From the NCBI RefSeq assembly GCF_052857255.1, contig NC_135500.1, positions 160,798,689 through 160,862,688 on the forward strand: 64,000 nucleotides of DNA, given 5' to 3'. The notes beneath the pieces are model-generated. The model had not been told where the DNA came from. It worked only from the letters and a program-made list of their open reading frames with translations, and ran no database searches. The position numbers were made by a program, and so were the translations under genes. Source of the stretch: Amblyomma americanum. Lineage: Eukaryota; Arthropoda; Arachnida; Ixodida; Ixodidae. Each line of letters begins with the position of its first letter. The first letter of the stretch is position 1. Of this stretch, positions 1 through 12,885 are shown piece after piece.

Positions 1-1439
1 AAATCTACGATGGAAGAAATTGCCGGCAAAGTCTAGAAGGAAAACAGAAAAAAAGGCCAAAAATATTCGTTCAGCGTAGCAGAACATCAGTACGGCTAGA
101 TGAACACAAAGTTTAAAAAAGAGTGAACGGTCGTGCTATTCAGCTTGTAATTTGCGCCCCCTTCGTTTTGCATAACAGCGGCTTTTGAATCATTGAGGTA
201 GAGTTGAATATATGGTCCCTTGCTAAACATATGTCTTAAAGCGATATAAAACCAGAACTCTAAAGAATGATGTTCTCAGGGGTGAATAAATTTAAGACGC
301 CCTCTACGCTGCTAATCATATGCGCACTTCGTGCTCTGTAGAACAAAGAGGTGGTGGAGAAACTTTAGTGCGTTGAGGAAGTTTTTATGAAAGCTTTGCA
401 GGGATGTCTTTCTTTCTAATACCAAGGAAAAGAGATATGGTCTTACTTTGGGCCGCAAGCGCGTTAAGAAAAAGTTTCGGTATTTGATACAGCATTGTAG
501 AATAACGAAACCTAGGGAATACAAATCTGCGCTCTCGCTCTATTATGAAACTTTATTTCAGACCAGAGCATTCCAAGACTTTTTAACCTTTCCTCAAAGA
601 CGTTTAGATTTGTTTTAAAAAATGCGAATACCAGTTATATGAGACAGTTTGAATTGTAGAAAGCGCAAGAAGGATGCAATAAATTTGATTTTGTGAGGAA
701 TTGTTTATAAACTTGTGTTGCAACCTATTTTTCTGCTCCTGAAATTCAATTAATCAGGTACGCACATTCGATGACGTGTTTTAAACACAATTGTTCTGAT
801 GCAAGCGAGTTGAAAAGTTATGTAGGTGAAATTGGAGTGTTTTTCGAATTAAAAAAATGATTCTAAATGCATTTCGTTCTGAGCAGAGAGTTGTGAGAGC
901 ACAAGTGCGTTTGCTATGCAACTGAATGTAAAAATCTGACTTGGATGCCAGCTCTAATGTACACTCACGAGTAGCCTAGTCTTCAAGACTAGTGTTTCTC
1001 TTTTACACGCAGAGCTCATCAACTGATTTTTCTACGGGAAGATCAAAGCCGATGCAGCTTGGTTTAAATAAAGACGGCATGTATGTTTTACACAGAGATG
1101 TGCTGACAGGCGTGGCTTCCATAAAAAGCTTCTATTTGGTAAAATAAATCACCATGGAGAAATTTCGGTTTTTTCCATACTTTTATTGTCAACTTCGTCA
1201 TACTGAAAGGTTTGATCACTGAATGGCATTGACAGAAGGGTGCGCAGAATGAAAGATCTGAGAATGTTCGCAAATAGTTAATTTTTTCTCAGTACATCTC
1301 GTTGCCTGTTGATGCAGAACATATATGGTGGGATTGTGAACATTATGGTCAACATAATCTGGCAGTGCCAGATCTCGACGCAGAAAACAAAAAACGTACG
1401 AAAAGGAAGCAACAGACAGGTGAATTTAATGAAACGAAG
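1..1439. other. No gene recognised; AT-rich non-coding
   Basis: I see no coding exon, RNA gene or recognisable repeat here. Open frames are short, start in AT-rich sequence and match no family I know. The only local structure is a small palindrome around 976-992 (ctagtctt-c-aagactag). The stretch probably belongs to a long intron or to upstream sequence of the Ig receptor gene further right. Confidence 0.6.
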
Positions 1440-1885
1440 CTAAAGAGGTCGGCCTGAAAGATTAATAATGGTCGTGTTGCCCTCCACTCGAGAAGGAGAG
1501 GAGGAGAAGGAAGAGGGTCGTGATGGGTGATGGTGTGGTGAAAAGAGAGATGAAATCATGCGCACGCACTTTTGGTGCCATCGCAGCCGCGAGTCGAGTC
1601 CCGTGTCACTCAGAAAAAAAAAAACGTGAAAACGCCCGCATTGCCGGGGCCGCTTGATAACTCTGCGGGCGAGCGCCCAGCAATAAGTCTTCCGAGAGTG
1701 GCCTGGTGGTCCAAACGCTTCAAGAAAGCAGACAACGTTACATGCTCTACAGTCACGGCCATGCCACAAGTGGAACAGTCCGGGCTGTCCGCTCGTCTAA
1801 TAAAATGTATTACTTTCGCGTGAAAGCGACGTCTAAACACTCCATGCATGAGGCATAGATGACGCCGCGGAATTACATGCATTAC
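1440..1885 (-). mobile_element. LINE 3'-end relic (non-LTR retrotransposon)
   Basis: Read on the minus strand, the segment encodes a piece typical of the C-terminal end of tick LINE ORF2: a Cys-rich knuckle 'RADSPDCSTCGMAVTVEHV', then a degraded stretch. In another frame it reads 'TGLDSRL', which ends many tick LINE proteins, followed by a CT-rich 3' UTR-like tract (positions 1480-1540 on the plus strand read as GA-rich). The coding part is broken by at least one frameshift, near an 11-base A run around 1615-1625. It is a dead 3' fragment with no reverse transcriptase domain. The LINE clade cannot be fixed from so short a piece; limits are approximate. Confidence 0.6.
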
Positions 1886-2159
1886 CTAAAATTTCACACC
1901 CGGATTTAGTCATTTCAGGCGAGTGGAAGGAAGAGATCAAAAACCTGAAGTTATGAAGCACCAAGCATAGCGTAGGCTTTTTATGTCCAATTAATATTGC
2001 ACTTGCAGTAAGAAACTGAAATGTCGGTTTGATAATGGAGCACAGGTAGAAGAGTATGCCGACAAGGGGGCTAGAAAAAAGTTGAAGATAATAAAATCAG
2101 AGCTTGAATCAAGAGACCAGCAAACCTCGTAGATGAGGCAGTTAGCATGGAAAAATTGA

Positions 2160-2590
2160 ATGGGGCACTTACGTTCCCTTTAAAGGTAAGACGCGGCAGC
2201 GTTACTGGGTTATTGCCCATCGATGCGCAATTGGCATTCTCGACTTAAAATTCATGGATCCGCGGGAGTCCTTATACCACTCCTGGCACAGTAGTGCATC
2301 AGTTAAGCTATGCGCCACTGCCTTGCGGTGGCCGGTGCTGCCACTGGTGGGGCTTGTGTGACCCAAGTTGATCTTCCCGAGAAACTTCTCACGACCAATG
2401 AATCATTTAACTGCCACCTGCTACGGTGGTCGGTTTGCTCACACTCCGGTATGCAGTCTGTGATGAAGCCACAAAACTCACGTGGCCTAGGTGGGCCACC
2501 TGGGTTGCTTCTTTGGAGGTTTTTCCCACACGACACCGGCGCCGACGGGGGCCTTAACGCTATCATGATAAGATTTTCCTTATTTAACTA
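2160..2590. repeat. Dispersed tick repeat (unclassified)
   Basis: This GC-richer block resembles, from memory, an interspersed sequence seen often in ixodid genomic DNA. The familiar segments are 'gcgccactgccttgcggtgg' near 2311, 'cacgtggcctaggtgggcc' near 2480 and 'ccttaacgctatcatg' near 2551. It contains an open frame of over 130 codons in which I recognise no protein, so I do not call a gene. Class (SINE, MITE or LTR remnant) is unknown and no terminal repeats were identified. Confidence 0.4.
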
Positions 2591-2984
2591 CGTTCGCCAG
2601 AAAACCCCGATTGGTTTACTCGTGTCGAGTTTAATAATAAAAGCCGACTACTGCCTTCTTGACACAGGAAAAAATACCGAAAGCCCACTGGTTGAAACTG
2701 GTGTCTACCTTGTCACTCAGTAGTATGTGGTGGCTTACGTTCAGCTATGCATGAGAAATTAAACGACGATTATGTCGTCGCTTCTTACTATAAACGCCGC
2801 AGCTTTGTACTGTGTAATTTCACACAACATTATTCTAATTTAGCTTGCACTCTTTAAATGTATATATGTGTCCTGCTCACTGCGAATTCAGTGTATTTTT
2901 TATTCATTGTGTTTAGAGGGCATGCCCTCGCTGGCACTGACACCGATTATGAATTGTAAAATGTGGAGTTTGGGATCGAACGTC
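2591..2984. other. No gene recognised
   Basis: AT-rich spacer. The only structure noted is a perfect 14-bp palindrome, gagggcatgccctc, at 2916-2929, just outside the SINE relic that follows. Confidence 0.5.
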
Positions 2985-3175
2985 TCGAAGGGACACATGG
3001 ATGCCGCTGGGATCAGCTCAAATCAATTGTGAATACTCCGGTTTCTTATCGTGCGTTGACACCGTGTGTGTGCACTTGCATCGAAATACGGAAGCCACGG
3101 CAGCCACCGAACCTGCGACCTTGGGATCGGTGAGTGAACGCCGAAGTCACTGAGCAACCACGCAAGCTTGGACAT
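2985..3175 (-). mobile_element. Old tRNA-derived SINE, minus strand
   Basis: On the reverse strand the head reads 'gtggttgctcagtgacttcg' (A-box region) and then 'ggtcgcaggttcggtggc' (B-box region), followed by a body recalling the tick SINE order: a 'tatttcgatg' element, a 'cacgataaga' element in place of cgttaaaga, and a 'cggag' element. It is strongly diverged from the better copies at 17831 and 28811, so it is an old insertion. No target-site duplication is visible. The 3' limit is approximate. Confidence 0.5.
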
Positions 3176-6100
3176 GAATCATAATTTCTACATATGGCAC
3201 TTTGTTAATTTTTAAACACGACTTATGTGGTCATTTACGGCTTCGGAGCATCTTCAGTCACACGGTTTCGATGTGCACTACACGTGTGTGAGATGAACGC
3301 ATAGGCGTGCTTGTAGGTGCCTTTCAACATGGATGCCACGCGTAGGCCTTGTCAGAGTTTTTAATTGTGAAATATTTGGGCGAACTTAAAACTGAAGTAA
3401 CAGCTGTTATATTAGCCTAAACTGTCCTGAAAAAAGAAGTATCTTTATGAATGCTTAGCATAAACACTTGCTGATAGTGCCGGTGCAACGTCATGTATCC
3501 GCAGCAAATATACAGCATCGTTGAACACCTTCAGTATTATTTTTAAGCGACAAGATTGTTTGAAAATAGTGGAAAGCGTCAAAAACAGAGACCACCCTTT
3601 ACTCCGACACGATGTCTACAAGCAAGTATAATTATTGGCGACTGCATGTCTGCTACAATCAGGGCCGTGAAACGTTTTCACTCTTTTTACATGATCTTTA
3701 TTTTACAGAACCCTACATCAGCTTGGCTTTAAAGAAAATAAAGGCACTTTGTCCCGGCGTTTTCAAAAATCATTCTCGCCTAGATATTCAAGTGGTCGTC
3801 ACCAATGAATGCGTGCGTTAATATGACGAAGGGTGCTGCAAGTTTTCACGGAATATGGTTCAAACTGAAATGGTCGTGTTTCTTATTGCTTTACCTAGTA
3901 GACGATAAAGAGCATAAAAACAGCTGAATATTGTGTGACATTTTTTTTTACCGACTTGCGTTCGTACCATGAAACGCAAGGTTTAAATGGTACCACGCAG
4001 TTAACCAATGCTACACTGATAACGCGGAAATGGCAGTGGTGTTGAATGTTCAAGGGACCCATGGCTGCCGTCTGACCCAAGTTGGCCTGCTTGTCTCTCC
4101 TCGCAGGATATGATAGGACCGGACTTATGATGGTCTCTACGGAGTCGCTTTTTCTTTCCTGTGTCGAGACGCAGATCAAATCCGGCCATTGAGAAAAGGT
4201 CGCTGCTGTTCAAATCTTCTTCTCTTTCACTCATTGTGAATGCGCTGCATTCAAATGCACCGATATATTTTCGTCTTGCATGTGTATCCCGAGAACACGT
4301 TTTCAGTTTTCTCGAAGAATGGCTAAGAGTACAAAAAATTGATGGCTTCCGCCTAAACATCAGGTCCCGCTTCACATGCACATAAAAACGGATGATGAAG
4401 CGGTATGCGAGCATGGGTTGGCTGTACATTCTTCTAGATTCTCTTCAATTTATTATCTACAACTTTGTTGCATCGAATTTAGAAAACTATTCTCTCCGAC
4501 TTTGTCGAAATACGTCGTGAAGCTTCAAAAATGTAATTACTTCTCTCTATCACAGGCATAACAAATTCCTTTGTTGTGTTGGAACATAACAGGAAAATAA
4601 AGCACCTGAATTTCGACACGCTCTTTTTTTTACTGCTGGCAGTAAAAAAAAAAAGCAACGAACGCAATATTTTTTGTTCTTTACTTTTTGCAAAGCATTT
4701 TGTTCTGCATAATTCAAGAGAATGAATGGAAACCATTTCCACCATTGAAAAACTGTCAGTACGTATCGCAACGTGGCTTTTTTTTTGCGCATGCAAAATT
4801 GTCAAACTTCTCCACCTTACTTCAGTCTGAACAGAAATGAAAGGAGCTTGATAAAAAGCAAACGCAAAAGCTGCACAAAAGTTCACCGGTTTGAAAGATA
4901 TTTTGCCATCTTTCGCATAAAACAAAGCTTTTTTTCGATAGCAACATAATCATCATACAATGGCACCGTCAATAGCCACCATCTGAATAGAGGAATCAAA
5001 CAACGGATTATACTATGATCACGAGCTGGTCAGAGGCGACGGCATAGGGAAACAAACGGCTCGAATGTAAAAAAGGAAACCAAGCATACGCGAAGACCTC
5101 AGTGCTTCTGGACAAATAATGAAGTTGAATACTACCTGAAATCTCACCGGCGCATACGACTTAAGCTTCTTTCTCTAATGAGAAGCAGGTAGACCTGATG
5201 ATTAGGAAAGTGACGTGAGGCTGTTAGCTTCAGTTAAGACAACATAGAGTGCCCAGCAATAGTCCTAGATGATTATTGAGTTTCTGCTCTCAACAAAGTT
5301 CGGACAAAAGAACCAAGCTCAGTATTTACTTTCTACTTATTGGGGGTAATATCCAACTGTCGGTTTCAAATGAGGCTGCGCTAACTTTCAAATGAGCTCT
5401 ATGTTTCAATCTTCACGGCTCCTGGAGAAGAATAAAAATATTTGTTCATTTTTGTTGATAGGACCCTATATACGATGGAAACAAAGAATGAAGTGATTTA
5501 CTTATTATTAGGTTCTCTCTCTCCAGAGTCTACAAGCGAGAATGAAGAAAACGAATCAAGCTCTTAATCAGCTGTATTGTTATGCAACATGAACAAAAAG
5601 TAGTAATTTCTCATCAGTATCCACCAAAGTGTAGCCATACGGCTATAAACGAAAGCTATACCCTTTCAACAGAAACTTCATAATTAAAGAAATGTTCACA
5701 GTATAGCTTATATTTGTAGCCTTATAGCTGCCCTTGGGTCATTGCTAATTAGTAATTAGTCTCTATATACAAATTTTGTCAACTTTGGGGATTTCCTTAA
5801 AAATTGAATTCAGCCACATAGATACCAGCAAGAGCCAAACAGAAAGACTTCTCTACTCGCCTGCCCTTAACTAGAGCCCATAAACTGCGAATAAACAAAG
5901 TAAAATATCTTCTTTAATGAATTTTACTCTTTGAAAACAGACTATAGGATATTAAAGAGGGGAAAAATCTGTTTTTAAGTCTTGTATACGCTGGACTTAT
6001 AAGATGAGAAAATTGTATTCTAATAATGTACGCTATAATACATTTGATAAAAATAATCTCCTCAACGTGGACTGACTTTCCATCTTTACTTTTCATTTTT

Positions 6101-7618
6101 AAATCACCGCAATTTGGGAACATAATGTTAGGGAGGTTTTGATGTTTTCGTTTGTTGCCTCTATCTTTGTAACAAGTGACTAAACTCGATTTAAAATAGT
6201 TTTCTTTCATCATATCATGTGGCTGCCTTTACGCTTTTGTTTTATCATGGATGCCATAGCGGGATGCCTTATCTCTTTTTTGTTTAATGTTCCAAGATTG
6301 CACACAGCCCACTTTAATTGGTCTAAACTTCACAAGTCTTACTCTCTTCGACTACGTGACGCCCTGCATAAAGATTTAGCGGCGATATCTAAGAGCTAGG
6401 CTGGGGTGTGATGCAACGGCGACACTTGCAAAATTCCCCTTGACGGCGATTTTAAACGGCAGAATCCAAACTGGCGCGCTCTTGGGGCTCATTTGAAAGA
6501 GCAGTGTTGCGACACGTGTGGAAAAGCAACACACAACTTAAGAGGCAAAAAAAGAGACAGAAGAGCAGCCGATCCTAATAAACACCGCTATGGACCATAA
6601 TAAGAGCGTCTCAGAGGAAAGCAGCAGGAGACCCTAATGCAGGACGAAGAGCTTTCTCTGGCATCTCCATTATGTTCCGCAGGTCAAGCCCATCGTTGTG
6701 CCATCCGCAAAGAGCTTGCGCGCGCAAAAAGCTTCGTCAAGGTGCAAGAAAGACTCCGCGTTCCGCCTACTAGTTGAGTAAACGCACGCAACGAAACACA
6801 CGCACTCAAGAACACACACACGACTCACAGGAACAGCATATACTACATGAAAGCACCCTCCTGTGATGAGCGGGTGAAAGGAAAGGGCTCGCTCTGTAGG
6901 AGCAAGCCGCGGAGGATGCACGCTTGTGCCTCAGCGTTCGTTGGGTGTACCAGGGAGGGCAGCCGGCTCATATGTTGTTTCCCGTTCGCAGGAGCGCAGA
7001 AAAGTAACATTTGTCTCTGAACGCCGCCGTCAGAAGAAGGTGCGGCGCACCGAACGGTACCCACGATGTTTCGCCCCAGGCCAGCGCGGATCATTTGCTC
7101 CGGCGATCGACGTCAGGCGGCGGTACCAGCGCTTGCCGAGAAACATATGGCCTGAATGCGTATACGTATGGTGTGGAACGGCCGGTCATAAACGAGAACG
7201 CCGTACACAGAAGCACTGGCTCGCAATGTTGATGCGGGGTCATTTCCTCTCGCCATCTAGGACTGCGTATGTCGCTACGTATTCAGGGGCTTCTCTTATT
7301 TACCTTTTGTTGTTGGTTGCGGCCTCATACTACTTCGCATGCCCCCAAAGGGCTTTGCTGCAGTGTGCGGGCTCTTTGTGTTAAGACCCATTCAGTGTCC
7401 CTCCGTCATGCTACCGTGAGGCATGATGGGCAGCGTTCATCTAACATATCAACTGATCAGTATTGCTCATCGGACATAAAGTAACGCGGCGTGCTGTAGT
7501 TTGTTTATGCATTGCCTTACAGAAAGTGAAGAAAGGAAAGCGCAATGCGCGCCTTTAATCAAGCTCCTAGCTTTATGCCTGCAGTCGAAACAAACGGACA
7601 ACTCGCCGAAAATTTGCC
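3176..7618. other. No gene recognised
   Basis: Mostly AT-rich. Open frames here (for example 4001-4429 minus) are within chance expectation and show no family motif. A GC-richer island at about 6660-7240 carries a 152-codon frame on the plus strand (from 6926), but that frame has no ATG near its beginning, is Arg-rich and matches nothing I know. Frames on the opposite strand are open as well, as expected from base composition. Confidence 0.5.
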
Positions 7619-7782
7619 AGAACAGCAGCTTGGGCTTGTTGGTTATCCATCTTCAAGTCACAGCGCAAAAACCACAGACGGGACACCGCGCTCGTTGTGT
7701 GTTCTTGCTCTATGTGTCCCGTCTGTGCTTTTTGCGCTGTGACTTGAAGATAGATAATCAATAAGCCCAAGGACCTGCTCTG
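7619..7782. repeat. Foldback (inverted-repeat) element
   Basis: Two arms of about 60-70 bp are inverted copies: one at about 7619-7686 (containing 'cttcaagtcacagcgcaaaa' and 'cacagacgggacac') and one at 7714-7782 (containing 'gtgtcccgtctgtg' and 'cgctgtgacttgaag'). They enclose a 27-bp loop. Mismatches are few in the inner 50 bp and rise outward. The structure resembles a MITE or foldback transposon; no target-site duplication was identified. Confidence 0.75.
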
Positions 7783-7905
7783 GCTAATTACCCTTCTTGT
7801 ACCTCGGGCCCTATTCAGTGTTTCACTCTCGATTTCCCAGCCATTACAGACCTCATTGTCAACGCTGTTTGACAGGCGAGAACCGTGTCGTTCTGCGCAC
7901 GCAGC

Positions 7906-7966
7906 GCTCGTTGTGTGTTCTCGCTCTATGTGTCCCGTCTGAGTTTTTTACGTTGTCACTTGAAGG
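7906..7966 (+). repeat. Third, direct copy of the foldback arm
   Basis: This stretch repeats in direct orientation the loop plus right arm of the foldback at 7688-7748 ('cgctcgttgtgtgttct', 'tatgtgtcccgtctg', 'cacttgaag'), with several substitutions. It suggests a second, decayed insertion of the same element or a local duplication about 218 bp away. Confidence 0.6.
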
Positions 7967-10900
7967 CTGAAAATTTGACGCCCAGGTTTCCGAAATCAGA
8001 AAAAAATATATAGCCTGCATTGCGCTTACAATAATGTAAATGTAACGAAAATAGAAACTTTCCTGCGTATTCCAAGGTTTAAAGGCTTTTGGGCGGGTTG
8101 TCTACATCTGCTAACAGGCCGCTCATGGCGTCCGGTACTCTAAAAGAAAATCTCACGCATTCGTACCAAAACTTTGCTTTCACCAAAATTCGTTCCAGGT
8201 TTCAGGGTTCTTGGGTTACTGGGAATGCTTATCTGCTGCTAGGCGATAGGATCAATACGCCTTCAGTAATGGAACTGTTTGGCTGCAGATCCCATTGCGC
8301 CGTAAAAATCCTTAGGATCCATTCTTAATGTAATAGAATAATTAAGCGTTGGAGAAATTCGTGTCTCGCTTTTGTTAGGCACGACTGAAGGGCTTACATC
8401 CAAGGCCCAAAACCGGCGGTCAGCAATGATTATGCTGTATGGAGCAGGCGTCTCTACTCTACACATAGTTTAGGTTGGTCGGGCCTAAGAACCTTTGGTT
8501 GTATTGGTTCTTTGCGACGATGCACCTATACTGCTCGGCTATGTATGCAGATACGTCTGTATATATAAAAATGGCTTGCGGAAGAGTTAAGCTTAAGTTA
8601 ATAACTTGGAGAATGTTTTAGCAACAAGCGATAGTTACAGCACTGTTTCGTTCATTTGACACGAGAACCTGAACAGAAGTGTGATGAACTCAAAAAACGT
8701 AATTTTAACACTGCGCTGGTTGAGAGCTGGGGAGCTGGCGAAAGACAAGCAGGTCGCGGTCGGGGTGAAGGGGGGAATGAGTGGAAGGGGTTTAGAGATC
8801 GGTAGCTGGAAGTCACCTTTCTATTGGAACGTTTTTTTATTCGTATAGCTTTTTGTAAAAGGGGTATGCGAAATGAGTGAGACAACCAAATAAAAGAACG
8901 TGTGCATCCTATACAAGAAAAAAAAAAGAGTAATATAATGACAGTTGCGACAAGCTGCCATTCTTAATGCATTAATCTCAAGAGCTTCACCATTCACTTA
9001 GAAAATCCAAGCGGACGTGATGGCTTTCAGAGGTTTGACTTTCAGGTGCCCATAATATACTACATAGCAAACCTTTCACGCTCATTGAGCTATTCCTTCT
9101 CTGACACCGGTCCCAAGGAGCAGCTTTTTTGCTTGTTATGTTTTTTTCTCACTTGGTAGTGATGTCGACTTGGAGCAACACTTACGTCTACATAAGATGT
9201 GTAGGTTTTCTTGCTGACTCTTAAAAACTGCGCATCTTGTTCTTTCCTATCGACCATGAACAGTCTTGGTCAAAATTTCTAAGGTCACAGCGTTCACGTG
9301 CAGCAAAAAGAATGTCCTTAGAATTCTCTGTGTAACAGATCATTTAAACACAAACCGACCAGGAAGCTTCTCTGCAGTCAGAGAAACCTTCTGTTAGCAT
9401 TTCAAGGTCCTTCGGTATTTAATAGGGTCGTAATAGCTCTATTATGGGGCTTAAGCGAAAACCGTTTCGCCTTATGACTTTTCACCAAGACTGTACTGGT
9501 CATAATATTTACTCAGAGATTGTAATGCGACAGCAGTATTCGTTTCACTTATGTGAGATGAAGCGGAGGCATTGAATAAGACAAGTATTTCCTTCGCATC
9601 ACAGAGATAACTCTTCGACAGCAGCGCCGATACTTTATTCGCAAGTGAATTTGTGGTCTTATCCTTTTTTTCTGTATTATGTGGCTTAGCTCCTCCTTAC
9701 TTCTATCCTCTACAGCCTCAGTGTTGGCCGCAGAGATATGTGAGACAGTTACTGTGCCACTTCCTTTATTCAAACACCACTTTCATCTTCCACTGTAATT
9801 TCAGAGAAATGTAATTACTCACACGCGCATTAATTAAAACATATCTTTTCTTCAGAAGGACTCAGGAATGGCTGAGTTGGTAGTTCATTACTTAAAAAAA
9901 ATAGAGTGCTGAAAAAGAAAACAGGTCTATATAGACGAAGTTATGTAGGGACACCACTTTCAGAATTTTAGAACATGTCTTGCGCTTTGTATGTTTGAGG
10001 TAGTTAGAGGAATTCGGCATGTGATAGCTTTTTATTTATGGGAATAAAATTATTCATAGTTCCGCAGTACTTGCCGCGAGGAAGCAACTTCAGACCCTGC
10101 TCAAGAGGGCACTAAAATCTATCCGAAGCCACTTTGAAAGCGGAGTGAAAGTCCTCGACTTTGGATGGCCGAAACTAGAACTCCAAACTAAACTGAGCGA
10201 AGGGCGTGAGGGAAATTTCAGTGCTCTAGCCGATGTTTCGACAATAAAACTTCATCTGGGTAAGGGTGGTCATCATCAGCATGAGGTGATATAAGATCTT
10301 AACTTATATCATAGGACGAAGGACCGGGAAGGGACGGGGATCAGGGCGTGGTGCGCAGAGGACGGCAGGACTGGCTAACGTGAACTAGATGTAACTTTTG
10401 TTTAGACATGCCAGCAGCGACACTTGGCACAGGAAAAGGAAAGCCGGTTTGACCTGAAAAAAACAAGTCAGAAATAAGAGCACATCGAAGTATCTCGACT
10501 GAAAACAATTAAAGACACAAGAACGAAGACAGAACATATTAGTGGCCCTGACTTTCAACTAACCTGATTGTGATTGATGAGCGCTTCTCACCTTCGTCTT
10601 CGATTATGTGTCTTTCGTTGTTTCCAGTCAAAATGTTGAACCAACTAGCCTCGTCGTCTACGCTAGCAGTAGCACAGCAGAACATAATTCGGCATAGGTG
10701 GTATTGAAAAAGACACAAGAGAGTAAAAGAGAACGGAGCGGAAAAGTGTGTCTCGGGTCTTGGAATACCAGAAGGATGGAGAAAGAAAATAGAAAGGAAA
10801 GGGGAGAGGCAAACGGGCAAGAAAATAAGCACTGCAAAGCGATAGCAACAGGTTGAGCGTAACAGGTAAGCGTACCAAAAATAATAGGAAATCCTGAGTT

Positions 10901-12810
10901 TCCTTCCACGCGTAACCCTGCCCATTGTATGGTTTCAATTCGCGCATTAAGAATGTATCTCTGTTTCCTATTTGCTCGAGGCATTCCTAACTCAAAAATC
11001 TATAACTTCAACCAGCAGGGCGAAGTGCCCTTATCAGAAACAGAATATTAAAGGTATACGTCCCCTATCTGAAGTTTTATTTTCATTAGCTCATATTGGT
11101 TCCGTGGCACAAGCCAGTAGCGGTACGTGTCCTTGAAAGCATTGCCATGTTATCTGAAGAGGTGTCTTATATATCTGCTGATGTTGCAGAAACATTCATG
11201 CAGTGCAGCCATTGTTAAAAGCGTGAAGAAAAGGTTGACAACGTGGGCTGGTAACAGATCCTAGGCGGTTGTAAATACAGCGTCAGTTGTCAGCACATAA
11301 ACAAACATAGCCCATCCCCTTTCAGGTGGTTTCTATAGTTGTGCCTCATAGGTTACAAAAAATATATGAGCAGTTTTTGAGGTGGTCGCCGAAATGTCCT
11401 GAGAACCTCCAAATAAATGAGAGGGAATGTGCCAAATCCACTTCCTATGATTGCGACAGTTTACGTTGCACCAAAGAATGTAGCACACTCATAAACATTA
11501 CTCACTTCCTTACCTTCTGGTTAACTTTCCAATAATTTTCCCTTTTTCAGCACCTGTACTCATACTCTCTCAGCCACCGCCATTTTTTCCCTTCATTCCT
11601 CTCCACTCCTGCTTGTGGAATTTTCCTCCCTATACTTCCGCTGCGTCTACCGATCCGCCATTTCCCCCAAATAAAATCAGCGCCTTTCTGGATTTTAGCC
11701 CTACCTCTTCTAGTGCCGTGGCAGCACTATGAACTTTCTTTTACAGAGTTTTTGACGTCCGCAAATGCTTGCCATTTGACACACTGGTGAAGCATGCCGG
11801 AGTTGCTAGCAGAATTTTCTTAGTCTGCTTGACCTATATATACCCTCATACTTTTTCCCCCTCTGCAGGGTAGACAAGAGGTTTCTTGTCCCCATTAACC
11901 TCCTCGTCTTTCCATTTACTTCATCGGCATCGTTTCTTCCTTCGGAGTAATTTCATTGCCATAAGAAAAGCTAATGAGGGCTTCTTCTCTTACTCACGTA
12001 ATCGTCCGATTGTTGTCTAGCAGCTTTGCTTTGTATCAATTACCTTTTGAAACCAGAGGGCATAAAGCCAAGTGGTGTTGGCTAATGTCGATAGTACCTG
12101 TAGATCCGGTGACCTGTTTTGGCTATGGGCACACTACTGAATAGAGGCAGGTGCCTACAGAAGTCGGCCAACCTGGTGGAGATATTTTCATCGACAGGTT
12201 CATGACAGGTAGCTATGGACCCGAATAACTCTTACACCGGAGTTTGTGCTTAAACCAAGGAGTTCAGGAGAGATGTAGTGTATTGGAGGCTCACTTGAGA
12301 GCTTTAATCTGATGTGTCGCCTGACGACCATTCTGACGCGTGAGGACCAACGTTTAACATATGATGATATAGGCAGATCAGAACCTGCCTTAATTGCGCT
12401 TTAAAAGGCCAGCTCTGATGTGCGTTCAGTTAGAAAAATAGGTGAATTGTAATATCAGCGACCGATAGCACATTTTGTGGCCGTCTGAAATGGTAAACCA
12501 GCTAGATGTCACTTGAAACATTTGCGCTGCTCTTGACAAGGTAGTTTGAAAATTCTTAAATACAAAGTTTTCTCTGTGCGCAATTAACCTTATCTGGGAT
12601 TTCTTTTTGTTTGTTGTTTAAATTTGCACTGAACCCAATCCACTTATGGCGCCAAAGTGAAACCAGCACAATGTTTTTAACATATAAATACCGCAGTAAA
12701 CTAATTCCGTATGCTTGTTCTGAAGAATAACACTGTAAAATTATTTTAGTCTATAATTCATGAATATGCAGGCGGATGTTCCTATCTGCATGCTTGATCG
12801 AAAAGTAAAG
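7967..12810. other. No gene recognised
   Basis: No exon, RNA gene or known repeat was identified. A small inverted repeat, gatataag/cttatatc, lies at about 10287-10310. Pyrimidine-rich stretches around 11550-11650 resemble polypyrimidine tracts but are not followed by an open frame I can assign. Confidence 0.5.
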
Positions 12811-12881
12811 AGTGAGTAGTAAGTAGTAAGTAGTAAGTAGAAAGTAGAAAGTAGTAAGTCGTAACTAGTAAGCAGTAAGTA
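12811..12881. repeat. Tandem repeat, 7-bp period (gtagtaa)n
   Basis: About ten units of a 7-base motif close to gtagtaa run without interruption; variants gtagaaa, gtcgtaa, ctagtaa and gcagtaa appear toward the right end. It is a simple-sequence array with no evident function. Confidence 0.85.
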
Positions 12882-12885
12882 TACT

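Noticed and set aside
2310..2723. 137-codon plus-strand open frame
   Set aside because: It lies mostly in a block that resembles a dispersed tick repeat; the translation shows no domain.
4001..4429. 142-codon minus-strand open frame
   Set aside because: A length of this order is expected by chance in 64 kb of six-frame sequence, and no motif or splice context supports it.
6926..7384. 152-codon plus-strand open frame
   Set aside because: It begins at GTG with no ATG near the start, is Arg-rich, lies in a GC-rich patch with open frames on the other strand too, and matches no protein I know.
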